Source of the DNA: Proteromonas lacertae
Lineage: Eukaryota; Sar; Bigyra; Opalinata; Proteromonadidae
Assembly (NCBI GenBank): GCA_002245135.1
Contig: NGBS01000915.1
Span: 1 to 58,801, forward strand
DNA length: 58,801 nucleotides
Direction of reading: 5' to 3'
The notes beneath the pieces are model-generated. The model made no database searches. It was not told where the DNA came from and saw only the letters and a list, made by a program, of their open reading frames with translations. The position numbers and the translations under genes were made by a program. Shown here piece after piece: positions 13,184 to 24,154 of the stretch. Position 1 is the first letter of the stretch, and the number at the start of each line of letters is the position of its first letter.

Positions 13184-13666
13184 AAATAGTTTGAATATTT
13201 GCGCCGTTTGTTTTCTAGAAATTTTTGAAACAAACTAAATGCATATTTAGCTAATATAGACTAAAATATATTAGCTGATGTGATTAGAATATAATAATTA
13301 TTAAATCTTTCTATATAAAAAACGAAATGTAAAAATAGGCTTGAGTGAGGCTTGATTGTATTTTCTTTTTTTTCATTTTAAATGTCTTGTGATGAACATT
13401 AATATATTCTAATCATTTCAGCTAATATATTTTAGTCTATATTAGCTAAATATGCATTTAGTTTGATTCAAAAATTTCTAGAAAACAAATGGCGCAAATA
13501 TTCAAACTATTTATATTAACAAAAAAGTATACTGCAGAGGTAGGTCATATAACAAAGTAAGTATAAAAGTAACAATTTTTCATCAAGACAAGTAAGAATA
13601 TACTTTTAATTTGTTTTAAAAGTGTCTGGCAGACAAACGGCCAACTATGACAAACGGTGCACAACA
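13184..13666. mobile_element. Fold-back element copy A (left end missing)
   Basis: One of five copies in the window of a palindromic fold-back element. An inner long inverted repeat runs from GCGCCGTTTGTTTTCTAGAA (13201) to its complement near 13492, with internal TATTTTAGTCTATATTAGC arms. An outer right arm then ends GACAAACGG...CACAACA at 13666. The matching outer left arm is absent. It has no coding capacity, so it is non-autonomous. Confidence 0.8.
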
Positions 13667-13834
13667 TCAGTCATAAATTTAATGAAAAATGATAATGAAA
13701 TTTATCAAGCCAAAAAGCTTGTTTGTTTTTCTTTGAAGAATTATTTCTCTTTTATAACATAATATAACTTCATAGTATAATTGTATTAATTATTATAATG
13801 CATAAAATTTGAATATCAGAAAATCAAAAAGTGC

Positions 13835-14038
13835 ATCAACCGATGGTCAAATCGGTTTTTCAAAGAATACTATATATAATTAGAAAATTATATTATCAAC
13901 TCAGCTATATGCATATTAGCACAAGTTACCAAAGAGGTCAGCTAATAGTTACTACAGGTAGTTGTAGGTCATAAAAGGTTTTTGACTGACTAACCTATAG
14001 GTCATACCGAAATGTCATGACCGATAAATACATCACTG
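13835..14038. mobile_element. hAT relic, one end only
   Basis: Ends with ATACATCACTG at 14038, the same terminus as the hAT at 14481-16731, preceded by GGTCA/TGACC-type boxes and a GATGGTCAAATCGGTTTTT stretch that parallels the subterminal DNA at 16541-16570. It is a diverged right-end remnant of the same or a sister family; no transposase remains. Confidence 0.55.
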
Positions 14039-14130
14039 CTAAATCTCAACATTCTAATTGGACATATTGGAACTTAATTTTATTTAATCCACATAGACTG
14101 ATGATTCGAGATAATCCTTTATCTGAATTA

Positions 14131-14480
14131 CTATTTAAATGTTGTATAGATGTGATATAGATTTACTAAAAGGATATTGTATATTATTAATATTACTTTT
14201 TCATAATGATATACCTCTTTTTAAGTATGGCTATATAGGAGTAATTGCGTTTATAAATATATCAGGCTATTTATCATCAAAAAGAAATTCAAAAGAATTT
14301 TTTAGTAGTATATATAATAGATATATAAGAATTTCACCTAACTATTATATGCTTATTATCTTTACAATATTTGTACTTATAAAAAACAATAGTATAAATG
14401 AATATCATGTTAATAACCTATTGTATTTATTTTTTTATGCATATAACATTAGATTAATTAACATTAACAATGATTATTTT
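14131..14480 (+). pseudogene. 5' fragment of an acyltransferase-3 gene, cut by hAT
   Basis: The first 117 codons match almost base for base the start of the intact acyltransferase gene at 28564 (one visible substitution, Val to Ala in the YIGVIxF motif). The match stops exactly at the hAT terminus at 14481 and does not resume at 16732. The upstream flank differs from that of the intact copies, with similarity beginning only a few bases before the ATG. It is a third, dead copy of the inverted-duplication gene, moved into the P1 region. Confidence 0.85.
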
Positions 14481-16731
14481 CAGTGCTGTATAGAATGGTA
14501 GACCAATGGTCAATGGTCAAAAACCATCGATTTTTTTTTGACCATCGGTCGGTCAAGCTTCAAACTTTTCTAATTTTAATACTATATTTAAACAAACAAA
14601 TATAATCAATCAATAATGCTTTCAAAGTAATTAATAGTTTATTTGTTCATGCTTATAATTAACTTCATTTCTAAATGTTTTGGAGAAATACTTGATCTGT
14701 GTATGGAACTCAGAAAACCAGCGTTACTAAATACACGTTCTACCTCACTAGAACTACATTGTGATGATAGAAACATCTGTGCAACTGTGAATATTGTTGG
14801 AAAAGACGGTTTAAGTCTTAACCAAATCTCTCCTATATTATCTGTGGTACTAAATCTTTCTTGATACATAATGTAGTTGTCCACTTCGCTTTTTATAGTC
14901 TTTCTATTTTTTGTTGGATTTTCATTTAATAAGTATTTATCAAGTTCATTTGTTGTAGTTTCTTCTAATAATTCTTCTTCTTCTTTTTCATTTAAAGAAT
15001 TTACTACGTCATATAACATACTGACAGCTTTATTATATTCACTATCATTAAACATTATTCTTCTAGTAAGAAAGGGTTTCACCCTTAAATCCAACAAGCA
15101 GCAGAGCAATATAATGTTGTTACTATCATCATTTATAGTTTCAATTCTAGAAAGAATATCGCTTTTAATATCTTCGCAATATTTTTTTATCTTTTCGGGA
15201 TAATTAAACTTCATTTCATGAATTACTTGTTTACATTTCAACATCGCCATTCCACATGTAACAGTTCTGCTCTCCAAAAATAATGTCAACTGATAAAAAG
15301 GATTTAGAATATCTATGAGGTTTTGTAACACTTTATATTCTACTGCATTTTTATTACAATATTCCAACAAACTGTCATCACATTCAAATCCAAGTTTCTT
15401 CTTTTTCATTTCATTATCGTAGTATTCAAATAAAATTTTCTTATGATTATCTACAGCTTGTAACATAATAAACATAGAATTCCATCTTGTAACCGTCAAA
15501 GTAGGAATATTTATATTAAATTTGGACTTATTTGATGGTTTTCGTAATTCTTTTCCTAAATTTTCAAAATAATTTACCACTGCTTGGATTTGTTCATTTA
15601 TCGAGTTGTTAAGAGAAAGCTGAAGGGAGTGTTCGAAACACCTAATTATAGGTATTTCTAATATTCTTATTGTTTTCAATACATTTTTGGCATTATCACA
15701 TGTAACACTAATTACCTCTACATTGAATTGTTCAATAATTTCCTTTAGTTCACCTGATAAAGTTAATGCTGTTTCATTATCAACTTTTCTAACAGCTAAT
15801 AGTCTTTTAATAACATTAAAATAATTATCAATATAGCTACATGACACTCCAAAGTATTGATCTCCTTTTTCGCTTTTCCATCCATCTATTTCTAACGCTA
15901 CTCTTCTTCTATTTAATTCTCGTTTCAACTTGTTAAGGATTTCTTCGTAGTTGTTTTCTAAGTACGTGATGTAGTTGAATCTTCTAGGGCAGTCATATTT
16001 AAGTGACTTGCAGAAATTGCGAAAATTAATTGAGTCTAAAATTGTGCTTGATACTCCATCATTTGTTATCGTATTAAATAAATTTCTTGATATTTCTGGA
16101 TTGTTTATTCTCCCAATTACTGTTTCGCTGAAGTTATGACAACTGATTACATGTCCTTTAATAGCTTTTCCATTTGACGACAAGCACTTGTAACGTTTGG
16201 AGCACAGACAGCATACACACTGATCTGTGCCCCTAATTTTTAAAAAATAAGACCAATAGCTCTTGGTATACTTGAAATCGAGACAACATAGGCTATCTTT
16301 CATATTGAGCACTTCATTACAAGTTCCTGCTGGAAATTTTGGAGATTCCCTATACATAATAGATTTATATTATACATTCTTATTGTTTTCAAAGAAAATG
16401 TAAATGGTTTGACAAGCCAAAATGATTTTTTAAAAGCTTAAATTCATTGTTACATATTTAATATATTCAAATATACTATTGTAATAATTTATTTAGCAAT
16501 AAATAACTAAAACATATTTTCTACAAAAAAAAGATAAATTGACCAATGGTCAAAATGGTTTTTTTAAAAATATATATATTGGTTAAAAAATAGTTTATAT
16601 GATAGATTTTAAGAAAGAAATCACCCTGTATGTAGAAGGTCAAGTAATAGCACCTAAAGGTCACTGAACGGTCAATGACCAATAGACCAGCAATTCAACC
16701 AACTGGTCATTAACCATTTTATACATCACTG
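14481..16731 (-). mobile_element. hAT DNA transposon with intact transposase
   Basis: 2,251 bp bounded by 19-bp terminal inverted repeats: CAGTGCTGTATAGAATGGT at 14481 and the inverted CAGTGATGTATAAAATGGT ending at 16731 (17 of 19 match). Both subterminal regions carry many GGTCA/TGACC boxes, the sort of clustered sites hAT transposases bind. The 8-bp flanks (ATTATTTT and CTTTTTAA) do not match, so no target-site duplication is preserved. The interrupted acyltransferase sequence does not continue on the far side either, so one flank was lost or recombined after insertion. Confidence 0.88.
14639..16357 (-). CDS. hAT transposase (572 aa), BED zinc finger
   Basis: One uninterrupted frame. A BED-type zinc finger lies at residues 34-75, with Cys49/Cys52 and His69/His74 candidates. 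The RNase H-like core shows the first Asp in LEIDGW (D158), the second Asp in VTCDNAKN (D221) followed by the CFEHSLQLSLN block, and the TRWNSM block near residue 290. The C-terminal hAT dimerisation region has SSSEVERVFSNAG near residue 540, with the catalytic Glu candidates, then RSSISPKHLE. Family knowledge: the enzyme cuts at the TIRs and makes 8-bp duplications. It looks full length and potentially functional; codon use is as AT-rich as host DNA, unlike P1 around it. Confidence 0.92.
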   Translation of the reverse strand: MYRESPKFPAGTCNEVLNMKDSLCCLDFKYTKSYWSYFLKIRGTDQCVCCLCSKRYKCLSSNGKAIKGHVISCHNFSETVIGRINNPEISRNLFNTITNDGVSSTILDSINFRNFCKSLKYDCPRRFNYITYLENNYEEILNKLKRELNRRRVALEIDGWKSEKGDQYFGVSCSYIDNYFNVIKRLLAVRKVDNETALTLSGELKEIIEQFNVEVISVTCDNAKNVLKTIRILEIPIIRCFEHSLQLSLNNSINEQIQAVVNYFENLGKELRKPSNKSKFNINIPTLTVTRWNSMFIMLQAVDNHKKILFEYYDNEMKKKKLGFECDDSLLEYCNKNAVEYKVLQNLIDILNPFYQLTLFLESRTVTCGMAMLKCKQVIHEMKFNYPEKIKKYCEDIKSDILSRIETINDDSNNIILLCCLLDLRVKPFLTRRIMFNDSEYNKAVSMLYDVVNSLNEKEEEELLEETTTNELDKYLLNENPTKNRKTIKSEVDNYIMYQERFSTTDNIGEIWLRLKPSFPTIFTVAQMFLSSQCSSSEVERVFSNAGFLSSIHRSSISPKHLEMKLIISMNK

Positions 16732-17464
16732 CTTTTTAATATGCAAATGAAACAGAAAAAAATAATATGAGAATAAAAATCGATATTATTGAGGAAAAAA
16801 TTTAAGAACAAATAGAAAAAGACAACGAAACTAGAGAAACTTTGAAGAGTATAAATAATAGTATTAATAGCATGACAACAGCTATTAATGAGTTATTAAA
16901 TATTATAATTCATAAATAGTCCATAATTGTTTTCTATAAATAAAAAAATAGGATTTAATTTCAAACCTAACAAGCTTTTAAATGCTATTTATATTTTATG
17001 TAGGATATTGATAATTCATATACTATTGGTATAGATTTTGGAGGAAATTATATGCTATTACAGGTAATGATAATAGAAGATGCTTACAGTCAAAAGAAAA
17101 CTCAGTATTACTTTTATTTGTGATCATCAATATAAAGGATCTTCTGACCATCATCTTGAGTGACTTCCCTTCCAAGGATATAAATCGTCTTCATCTTCTT
17201 TGCTTATAATGTTATCTCCAAGGAATAAAATAAATGATTGCTAAGCAACTCACCAAAGACTACATCGATAAGTAAGAAAAGTACCTGGGTTATGTTTATA
17301 AGCTAGTTACCGATGCAATGGCAACTCCAAGGAAGTTCTTGTTATGGTAAGATGAGTACCTCGTGACACTTGAGATCAACTTCTTCATCTATCTGTAATC
17401 GATCCATTGCATACTCCAACTCCAGGTCATTGAGTCGATGCCTTAAGTCTCTTATCAATGCATC
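16732..17464. other. AT-rich remnant then return to P1 sequence
   Basis: 16732-17080 is AT-rich, with a short Lys/Glu/Asn-rich open stretch (EKDNETRETLKSINNSINS) that could be a piece of a host coiled-coil exon. From about 17090 the composition returns to the P1 type. No gene is recognised. Confidence 0.4.
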
Positions 17465-17800
17465 TTATCCAAGACAACTCTCCATGTTAATCTTCTCGCA
17501 AGTGTCCAAGAGGTTGTAAGCCTTTCCGAAGCTACTACTGATGATCTCGTCTTTACAATAACGAGAGATTGCTTCATCGTAGAGTATACGTACTTCTCCA
17601 CTGACCCGGGAATGATAGATCTGCTTGGCCCTGTTCATACACATCTCTAACACTAGCCTTTCATTCTCTGATGGTAACTTCGGGTAGTTGTTATCACTTG
17701 GGCAATCTACGGTCTGGAGTAAGTTGTTACCGATGGCTTCCATTGATAAGTAATTGCGGGTGATTGTAAGTAGCTCTTTGAATGATAAGGAAAAGACCAA
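17465..17800 (-). CDS. Polinton P1 ORF, unknown (111 aa)
   Basis: A 111-residue open frame just downstream of the polymerase part, on the same strand and with P1-type codon use. It is predicted helical (LVLEMCMNRAKQIYHS, VRILYDEAISRY). No family is recognised. It could be a small structural or regulatory gene of the element. Confidence 0.45.
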   Translation of the reverse strand: MVFSLSFKELLTITRNYLSMEAIGNNLLQTVDCPSDNNYPKLPSENERLVLEMCMNRAKQIYHSRVSGEVRILYDEAISRYCKDEIISSSFGKAYNLLDTCEKINMESCLG

Positions 17801-17895
17801 CTAGCTATCTCCGATGATTCTTACTCCAGTGACTTTACAAGTACACTAAACACACGTTGATAGTAAAAGCTATGAGCTTATGCGTGTTACTGATC

Positions 17896-20800
17896 TCACC
17901 ACAACTCATTGAAATCATCATCATCATCCTCTTGATCCTTCGGTAGTATTGAGTAGTGCCCATAAGGCAATGTTCTAAAGTGATCGATAAAGTACCTCTT
18001 ATCATCAAAGGGAGTGAAGACTCTCTTGGTGGTCTCTACGGTGTAGATGTGCTGATCGAGGACACGGAAGTTCCTGGTCTTACAATTCATATCTTCCATG
18101 GGTAGCATGTTGAAGAGAGTCTTGAAGTAGACGTAAAAGTTCTTCTGTTCTCTTAAGGCTTTATTGAGTCCCTTTGCACGGCTATCACATTCCACGTAGA
18201 CGGAAGAAGCTTCACTCTTCTCGTAAGCATACATCTTTGGTTTAATCCCGACGAACTGAGTGATTGTATAAAGCTTACCATTCTTGTTCTCTTCACATTT
18301 CAATAAGTTCAACTTGCCAGTGTCCTTGTAATTGTCATAGACGATTCCTCTATCCCTTAAGATGTCAACGTTGAGATTTCCAGTGTCCATCATCCTCATG
18401 AACTGCTTATGCTCCATAATATCTCGATAGATGTCTTCAGTCTGACACTTATAAAGCAAGGAGTCGGTATCAGTCATAAGCAACTTCAAGGAGGATCCAT
18501 ACAAGGGATAGAGAACATCATACCAGAACCTTTGCATCTTCAACTTCGATAAGCATAAGATTGATGTACCGAGGAAGATAGGCATGTCAATGAAGCAGGC
18601 GGACTTATTGAAATAGCATAATCGGAGATCTGGATCTTCTTCATATAAGTTCTTGAAGGTATCGAACCAGTTGCTGCTAGAGTACTTTTTAAAGGTCTTC
18701 TCGGAGCAGGCTATCTTAATGCTGGATCGTCGTTCCTTACGCTCACAGCTCTTACCATAGATGGAGTTCAACAATAGCTTATAAGTATCACTATCGGCAG
18801 TACGATTGCTCTTCTTTGCATCTACTCGGTATCGGATCATATCATCCACAAAGGTCTTCATCAGAGGTTCTTCGGTGAACTCCAACACACGATGGACACC
18901 TTGTATCTTATAACCTCGTTCAACTGCATACTTAAGTGCCTGGTAATGGATTACGTAATTCTTCTTAGGGGTGAGATCGCAGATCAACTTCTCAGTCTTT
19001 ACCTTCATGGCCATCTTACCATCCTCTGTTGTTAGCACCAATCCATACTCTTGAGCTAATGCCTGCTGAGTCGGTGATAGCTGATCGTAAGCGATTGTGT
19101 TTCGTTCTGGGAACAAAGGATACTCCTTGAACTTATCATGAAGCTCTCTCGGGCACTCGATATCGACTTCGAGGAAGTATCCTTTACCTGGCTCCTTGAA
19201 CTCCTTCATAGACATGTCATCGTAATAAGGCTTCGAGAGGATCTCTTGAATTATTTCATCGGTCCAGGCAATGAACTTGAAATCTCAGCACGGTAACTTG
19301 CTGGAGGACATCGTGGATGGGTATAAGCTATTGTAGTCATTGTACATGATATAAGTAGAAGGCTCCGCTGGATCGTAGTTGTTCTGATACTTGTTGTTGC
19401 TAGTGCTATACTTTTCACTTCCCATAGATGAGATACCTCCGTAAAGGCCAGCTATGAAGAAGTCATAGATGTCTTCCTCGAAGATCAAGGGGATGCTGAT
19501 GTGTTCATGCTGGAGGAATGCATCCCATGTTAAACTAGGACCAGAGATGTACCAGGCTGGATCTAACTGGAACCCTCCGAGGATGACATTACGGAAGTTC
19601 TCAAAGACACTTGCTAGGATGCCAACATCGACGGCTAAGTAAAGCATGTTGTAATCACCTAAGGACTGACACTTGAACTTCTTAAACACTTCACAGGCAA
19701 AGTTGTACTCCTCCTCATTGATTCCTTTCATATTGAGCTCTGAGTAGAAAGCTTCTTGTGGTGGTAACTCTGGGTCATCGTACTTGGCTAAGTCATCACA
19801 ATACTCATAAGGGAAGTAGTTCTTCTGCATGAGGTAAGTCTTGATCATCTCTTCATCATATCCCTTGATCTGGTTCATCACGTAGAACACCAGGGCAAAG
19901 TACTTCTTGAAGTCCCCGGACTGGACTGCCTGACGATGTAAGCACTCTGTAAGAGACTCTAAGCTAGAGGACATGAAGCAGTAGCTATCAATGAAGGACA
20001 ATCGTAAGGTTGATATGCTAAGGAACTTCTCATCGGACTTTGGTATCACATCTACTTGGCATCTCTTAGCTAACTCTCGTAGGATGAATGCCTGATCGTA
20101 GTTCTTAGCATTGTGGGCTATCACCGGGATTCTCATATAAGCAATCTGGCAAGCGGTGTTACAGGAATTGCATAAGGCTGCGATGTACTTACTGGTGAAG
20201 TGATCATGATGTCTTACCTTATAGTTCTCCTTGGTAAACAACTCACAGCAGAAGGCACAGTCAGTTGCTTCATTAAAAGCTGCCTGATCATCCTTAGTTA
20301 CTCTCATCACCTTTGGCTTATCATTGATCTCTCGATAATAGTCCTCAATCAACTCTCCGATCAATAGGAACTGACTCACTAGCTCTTCTTCTAAGTTCTG
20401 ATCGGGACTTGTCTTCTTGCCTTCAATGCACCTTGAAGGGAAGTCATCAACTCTACTCCACACAAGGATATGGTAACTATATAATACGTGAAGGGACTTC
20501 TTGGACTCCTCAGTCTTGCTTTCGTTTAAGACATTACCATCTGCATCAACGTGGGATACCTTCTTGAAATAGACCTCTGTATCGTAGTAGATTACAATGG
20601 GGATGTATTGCATGTTCTTGTAGTGCTTAAAGAAGCAATGGCTCTTCTCATAATCGTTTGAGTCAGGGAACTCTCTCTTGATACGGTACTTGATAAGCTT
20701 CTGGCAGGGATAACTTTGATGAGTAAGGAACTGCCGGAAGGAAGTTGTTCCCGAGCAACAGTAAGGACAACAAAAGTAAATGTTGTGGTTCTTCTTACCG

Positions 20801-21267
20801 GTGTCTTTGGAGTACGATCTCTTCATAAGGGCGCTGAGACTCTTGACTAACCAGAAGTGACCTTCATGGTAGAATAGATTCACATGGGGGTAGTTTAAGT
20901 GCTTGTCGATCTTCGGTAAGTAGATTGGAGCTACGCAATGGATATGGTTCTTCTCCTTCTTTGACTTCTCATTGATGATCTTAAGACCGAAGATGGAGAT
21001 GGTAAGGTGGTTCTTCTCCTGGAACTGTTGAATCTTGTTATGATGGAAGTCTAAGTCCATTGGGTAAGTTAACATGCTATCATCGACCATGGATAGGAAG
21101 GGTTCATATTGCTGTGGACGATTAGGATGAGTACCACAGGAAGGAATTAAGAACATCATGATGCAGTAAAGGAAGCATCGATCGTCAGTGTTCTTTACTG
21201 TACAACAACACTTCTTATTAGCAATAAACTCAGGCAACTTCGGGATCCTACAACATCCTCCTTGCAT
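17896..21267 (-). pseudogene. Protein-primed family B DNA polymerase of P1 (broken)
   Basis: This is the replication gene that defines the element. Recognisable parts in order: a Cys/His-rich N-terminal region; the exonuclease I motif with YYDTEVYF; an HNH/endonuclease VII-like Cys-His block (CAFC...HHDHFTSKY...CNSCN); the exonuclease II-type HNAKNYDQAF; polymerase motif A in YNDYNSLYPS; motif B in LLLNSIYGK; and motif C in MTDTDSLLYKC. Total length is in the usual range for Polinton polymerases. Family knowledge: such enzymes start DNA synthesis from a terminal protein at the inverted ends. The gene is broken, with about one break; all core motifs are still readable, so decay is recent. Confidence 0.85.
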
Positions 21268-21287
21268 GCTATCAAAGACTGCTAGCT

Positions 21288-21761
21288 TTACTTTGACAGC
21301 TTATTGAGTTTATCATGAATCGTTGCTTGGAATAGATCCTGGATGCTCTTCCTATCGATGAAGTTGTTGATTGGGAATGTATCGCACTTGACAGTATAGA
21401 TCTTGTTGGTGCCTGCGGTCTCTTCGAAGGTACAAATCAACGTGATGCTTACTTTGAGGTTCACATGAGCAGTCAGTATCTGCTCCAATCTATCGTAGAA
21501 TGGTTCATTGCCATAGCATAGTTGATTGACGAAGGCTTCTGGATTATCTCTTAAGGTCATATGAGGAGTCTCCATCTGGATTACCCTAGAGTACTCCATG
21601 GAGGACAACTCCTTCTCATGCATGTTGAAAACTCTCTGATCCATAGGTAATGCTCTTGGATCATTAATCATCGGTGGAACTACTGCGCGATCTCTTCTCG
21701 GGCTCCTTGAAGTCCTTTGCTTCTTTGCTGGAGTATTATCGCTAGGTAATGATCTCTTCAT
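21288..21761 (-). CDS. Polinton P1 ORF, unknown (157 aa)
   Basis: An open frame immediately upstream of the polymerase part, same strand. The N-terminus is basic (KKQRTSRSPRRDR), like a nuclear-localisation or nucleic-acid-binding tail, followed by a globular-looking region (VSITLICTFEETAGTNKIY). No family is recognised. Confidence 0.5.
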   Translation of the reverse strand: MKRSLPSDNTPAKKQRTSRSPRRDRAVVPPMINDPRALPMDQRVFNMHEKELSSMEYSRVIQMETPHMTLRDNPEAFVNQLCYGNEPFYDRLEQILTAHVNLKVSITLICTFEETAGTNKIYTVKCDTFPINNFIDRKSIQDLFQATIHDKLNKLSK

Positions 21762-21968
21762 ACTTCCTGAGAAGTACTTGGAAATTAATAACTGATAGCT
21801 ACCAGGTGTTTCACTTCACGTAGAATCCGATCATAGACTTCTCCGATGATTCCAATCATGAACTTTTCCGAGGTCTTCTAACTTCACTTCTTCTTCTTCT
21901 TCTTCGTTTGCTCCTTTATGTTATCTTGATCACAGCCAGGACAACAGTTGCTTATTATGACTTAGCGT

Positions 21969-23096
21969 TTAATGATTAAGTTCTGGTCTCTTGGAGCTAG
22001 GCGATTCTACATCCTCGGAGGAGCTTCTGCTTCTCTTTATGGCTATGTCCTCTACCTTGATCTTGAACTCCAGGAGATTGCTTAAGTACTTTGCAGTGAA
22101 ATACTTTAAGTTGATCATCCCATCGTAGAATCTTTTGTACTTCTCCGAGCATCGATAGTTGGGTTCTTGGATCGCCTTCAATGTTGATCGGAGCTTCAAC
22201 ACGTTCCTTATAATGCTCTTTACTTGAGTTAAACACCATGATGGAGTATGCCTTGCTTCGATGCACTCTTCAATAACCCTTACCTCCTTGAGCTCTTCGA
22301 TGAACTGAGGTATTGTCAACTCCTTGAGATCCTCCAGAAGAAGTACTTCCGGTACTTCTTCTATCAGTTCGGGACTGTTTCGGTATTGAGTTATCAGCTC
22401 CTTGATCTTCTCTTGACATTTCTTAAAGGCCTTACCTGATCGTGTGTATAAGCCATAGATATTAAACCTGCTAAGGTACTGCTCTAGCATCGGTCTCTTG
22501 ATTGTCCTGCTCATGAAGTTAGGAACATCATAGGGAGTAAGCTGGATGAATCTTCCCTTGATCGATCTTGCTGAGAAAGCATCTCGCATATTACCATCCT
22601 TATCGAATAAACCAATGTCAACCACATACTTATCACTTACCGAGGGTCTGTGAACTTTATAAAACACCTGACCATGTTCACTCCGTTCAAAGAAGTAATC
22701 CAGGCATGACAACTGCTCTATCGGGTAAGGAGCTCTATAATCCTTCGGGTTGAACCTACTTGAGTCTGGTTGATATCGGGAATATGCATCCTTTAAGATT
22801 TTAAGATGGCAATAGCTCCAGTCGATGAAACTATCGTAGATCATTATCGTCCATCTCCTTGCAACTTTAATTGCCTTGTAGTTGGGGTTATTGATAAAGT
22901 GTCTTGATTGCCATAAAGGAATGATTGAAGAGTAGCTTATCGGAGGTATCCATCCACAGTCCTTCAGATCTGGATCATCGATAGAAGTCTTGCTCCATGT
23001 TATCAACTCACGATAGCTAGCAGTGAACTCCAGATACTTGCTTAGATCCAGTGCAAGAGTCTCTAAGGTGTTGATTTCAACGGTTAGGTGTTTCAA
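21969..23096 (-). CDS. Polinton P1 ORF, unknown (375 aa)
   Basis: A long open frame, same strand and codon use as the polymerase. It has mixed helical content with a basic Ser-rich C-terminus (KRSRSSSEDVESPSSKR). Part of it (DNA about 22680-22790) reappears, in the other orientation, at about 46687-46800, which ties the 46.7-50.7 kb block to this family. The function is not recognised; its size and position would fit a structural or replication-accessory gene. Confidence 0.55.
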   Translation of the reverse strand: MKHLTVEINTLETLALDLSKYLEFTASYRELITWSKTSIDDPDLKDCGWIPPISYSSIIPLWQSRHFINNPNYKAIKVARRWTIMIYDSFIDWSYCHLKILKDAYSRYQPDSSRFNPKDYRAPYPIEQLSCLDYFFERSEHGQVFYKVHRPSVSDKYVVDIGLFDKDGNMRDAFSARSIKGRFIQLTPYDVPNFMSRTIKRPMLEQYLSRFNIYGLYTRSGKAFKKCQEKIKELITQYRNSPELIEEVPEVLLLEDLKELTIPQFIEELKEVRVIEECIEARHTPSWCLTQVKSIIRNVLKLRSTLKAIQEPNYRCSEKYKRFYDGMINLKYFTAKYLSNLLEFKIKVEDIAIKRSRSSSEDVESPSSKRPELNH

Positions 23097-23419
23097 CTAC
23101 GTCCTTATAGTCCTTTACTGCATCTCGTACTGCTTCAAAGAGCTCCATCTTCTTATCCCAGTAGCTATTGAACATCTCCTGAGTAAGGTTCCTCTTGACA
23201 TCTCCATGATGCTCAGCCACGACTCTAAAGGGATTGTAAGGTTGCATAATTATTATTGCTGTATGCTTAGATCGATAGGAATTGCTGGAATATTGAACTC
23301 ATCGGAGATTGTTAAGAAGGTCTTTACAATTGTTAACTCTTGAGATTCCCTTTTGAGTTTCCACGATTACCAGAAGTAGCTTACCTTGAAGGCTTAGAAT
23401 GGTATTGAAATTTACTCAG

Positions 23420-24154
23420 TCAACAATCTGTGGAAGTTCCATGGCTTTGTCAGGAGGTTCCTCCTTGAGTTACAACTCAAGGAGGAACATCCCTTCCTTG
23501 TTAGGATAGATGATAATTGAATGTTACCTAGTTGATTAACAAGGACGATTAGACCTACCTCTAGGAAGCTCCCGAGAAAACTTACGATGATCTTCAAGGC
23601 CTTGAGAAAATCCAGTACTAACCAGAACCTCCAGTTGTAAAGTCACTGATTAATAGAAGAACCATCAAGACCTTCCCAGATACGTCCAGCCGTGCATGAC
23701 TGCGTCAGAGAATCTCCCATCACGGGGGATTCCCTTCCTTGCCAACACGGCTGTTCTTCTCGGGAAGGTCTTGGATGAACTTATCTAGGAGAATTATAAG
23801 GATGATAAAACATACCTTCAGAAGCCATCCGAGATTGCTAATCATTATCTTCAAGGGCCTTGAGAAATCCACAACTAGCTAGAACCTCCCGGAGTTACCA
23901 TTTGGTAACTTGTTAACAATTGGTAACAAGTTAACAATTGTAAACTCCCGGTTCCACGATTGGTTTCCACAGTTCAATTAAAAGCCCTTACAAGATCACC
24001 AGCGTAGCAAGGAGAGTCAAGAGCGTGATTAGAATCATCACCTCGAGGTAACCAACACTTCTAGATAGCTTACAGGAGTTCCAGTAGGGAAGTAGACTCT
24101 GTTGAGAAGTAGACCCTGTTGGGAGGAATCCCGTAGGAACCTTACGTAAATGGG
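23420..24154 (-). repeat. P1 right terminal inverted repeat
   Basis: Inverted counterpart of 12139-12480, longer because of internal extra segments. It contains near-palindromic boxes (GTTACCATTTGGTAAC; GTTAACAATTG repeated) and a short self-complementary unit near 23454-23485 (AGGAGGTTCCTCCTTGAGTT and its mirror). It ends with TACGTAAATGGG. Confidence 0.7.

Larger units (their letters stand above)
12139..24154. mobile_element. Polinton/Maverick element P1, broken, with nested insertions
   Basis: A fossil Polinton of about 12 kb, of which roughly 4 kb (13184 to about 17090) is later insertions. Its outer ends match in inverted orientation: CCCATTTACGTAAGG at 12139 and its complement ending at 24154. 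Longer subterminal blocks follow, with the GTTAACTTGTTACCAAATGG and CTAGCTAGTTGTGGATTT motifs on both sides. Visible parts on the minus strand are a protein-primed family B DNA polymerase and three unassigned ORFs. No integrase, ATPase, capsid or protease gene of this family is recognisable here. The base composition is clearly less AT-rich than the host DNA around it. Long open frames survive while the ends have diverged by indels, so the age is moderate. It is broken: at least a few breaks plus the insertions. Confidence 0.75.

Noticed and set aside
14643-15203. Plus-strand frames inside the hAT element
   Set aside because: Antisense shadows of the transposase gene.
22248-22753. Plus-strand frames of about 60 aa within the 375-aa P1 ORF
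   Set aside because: They are antisense shadows of the longer minus-strand frame with no independent support.
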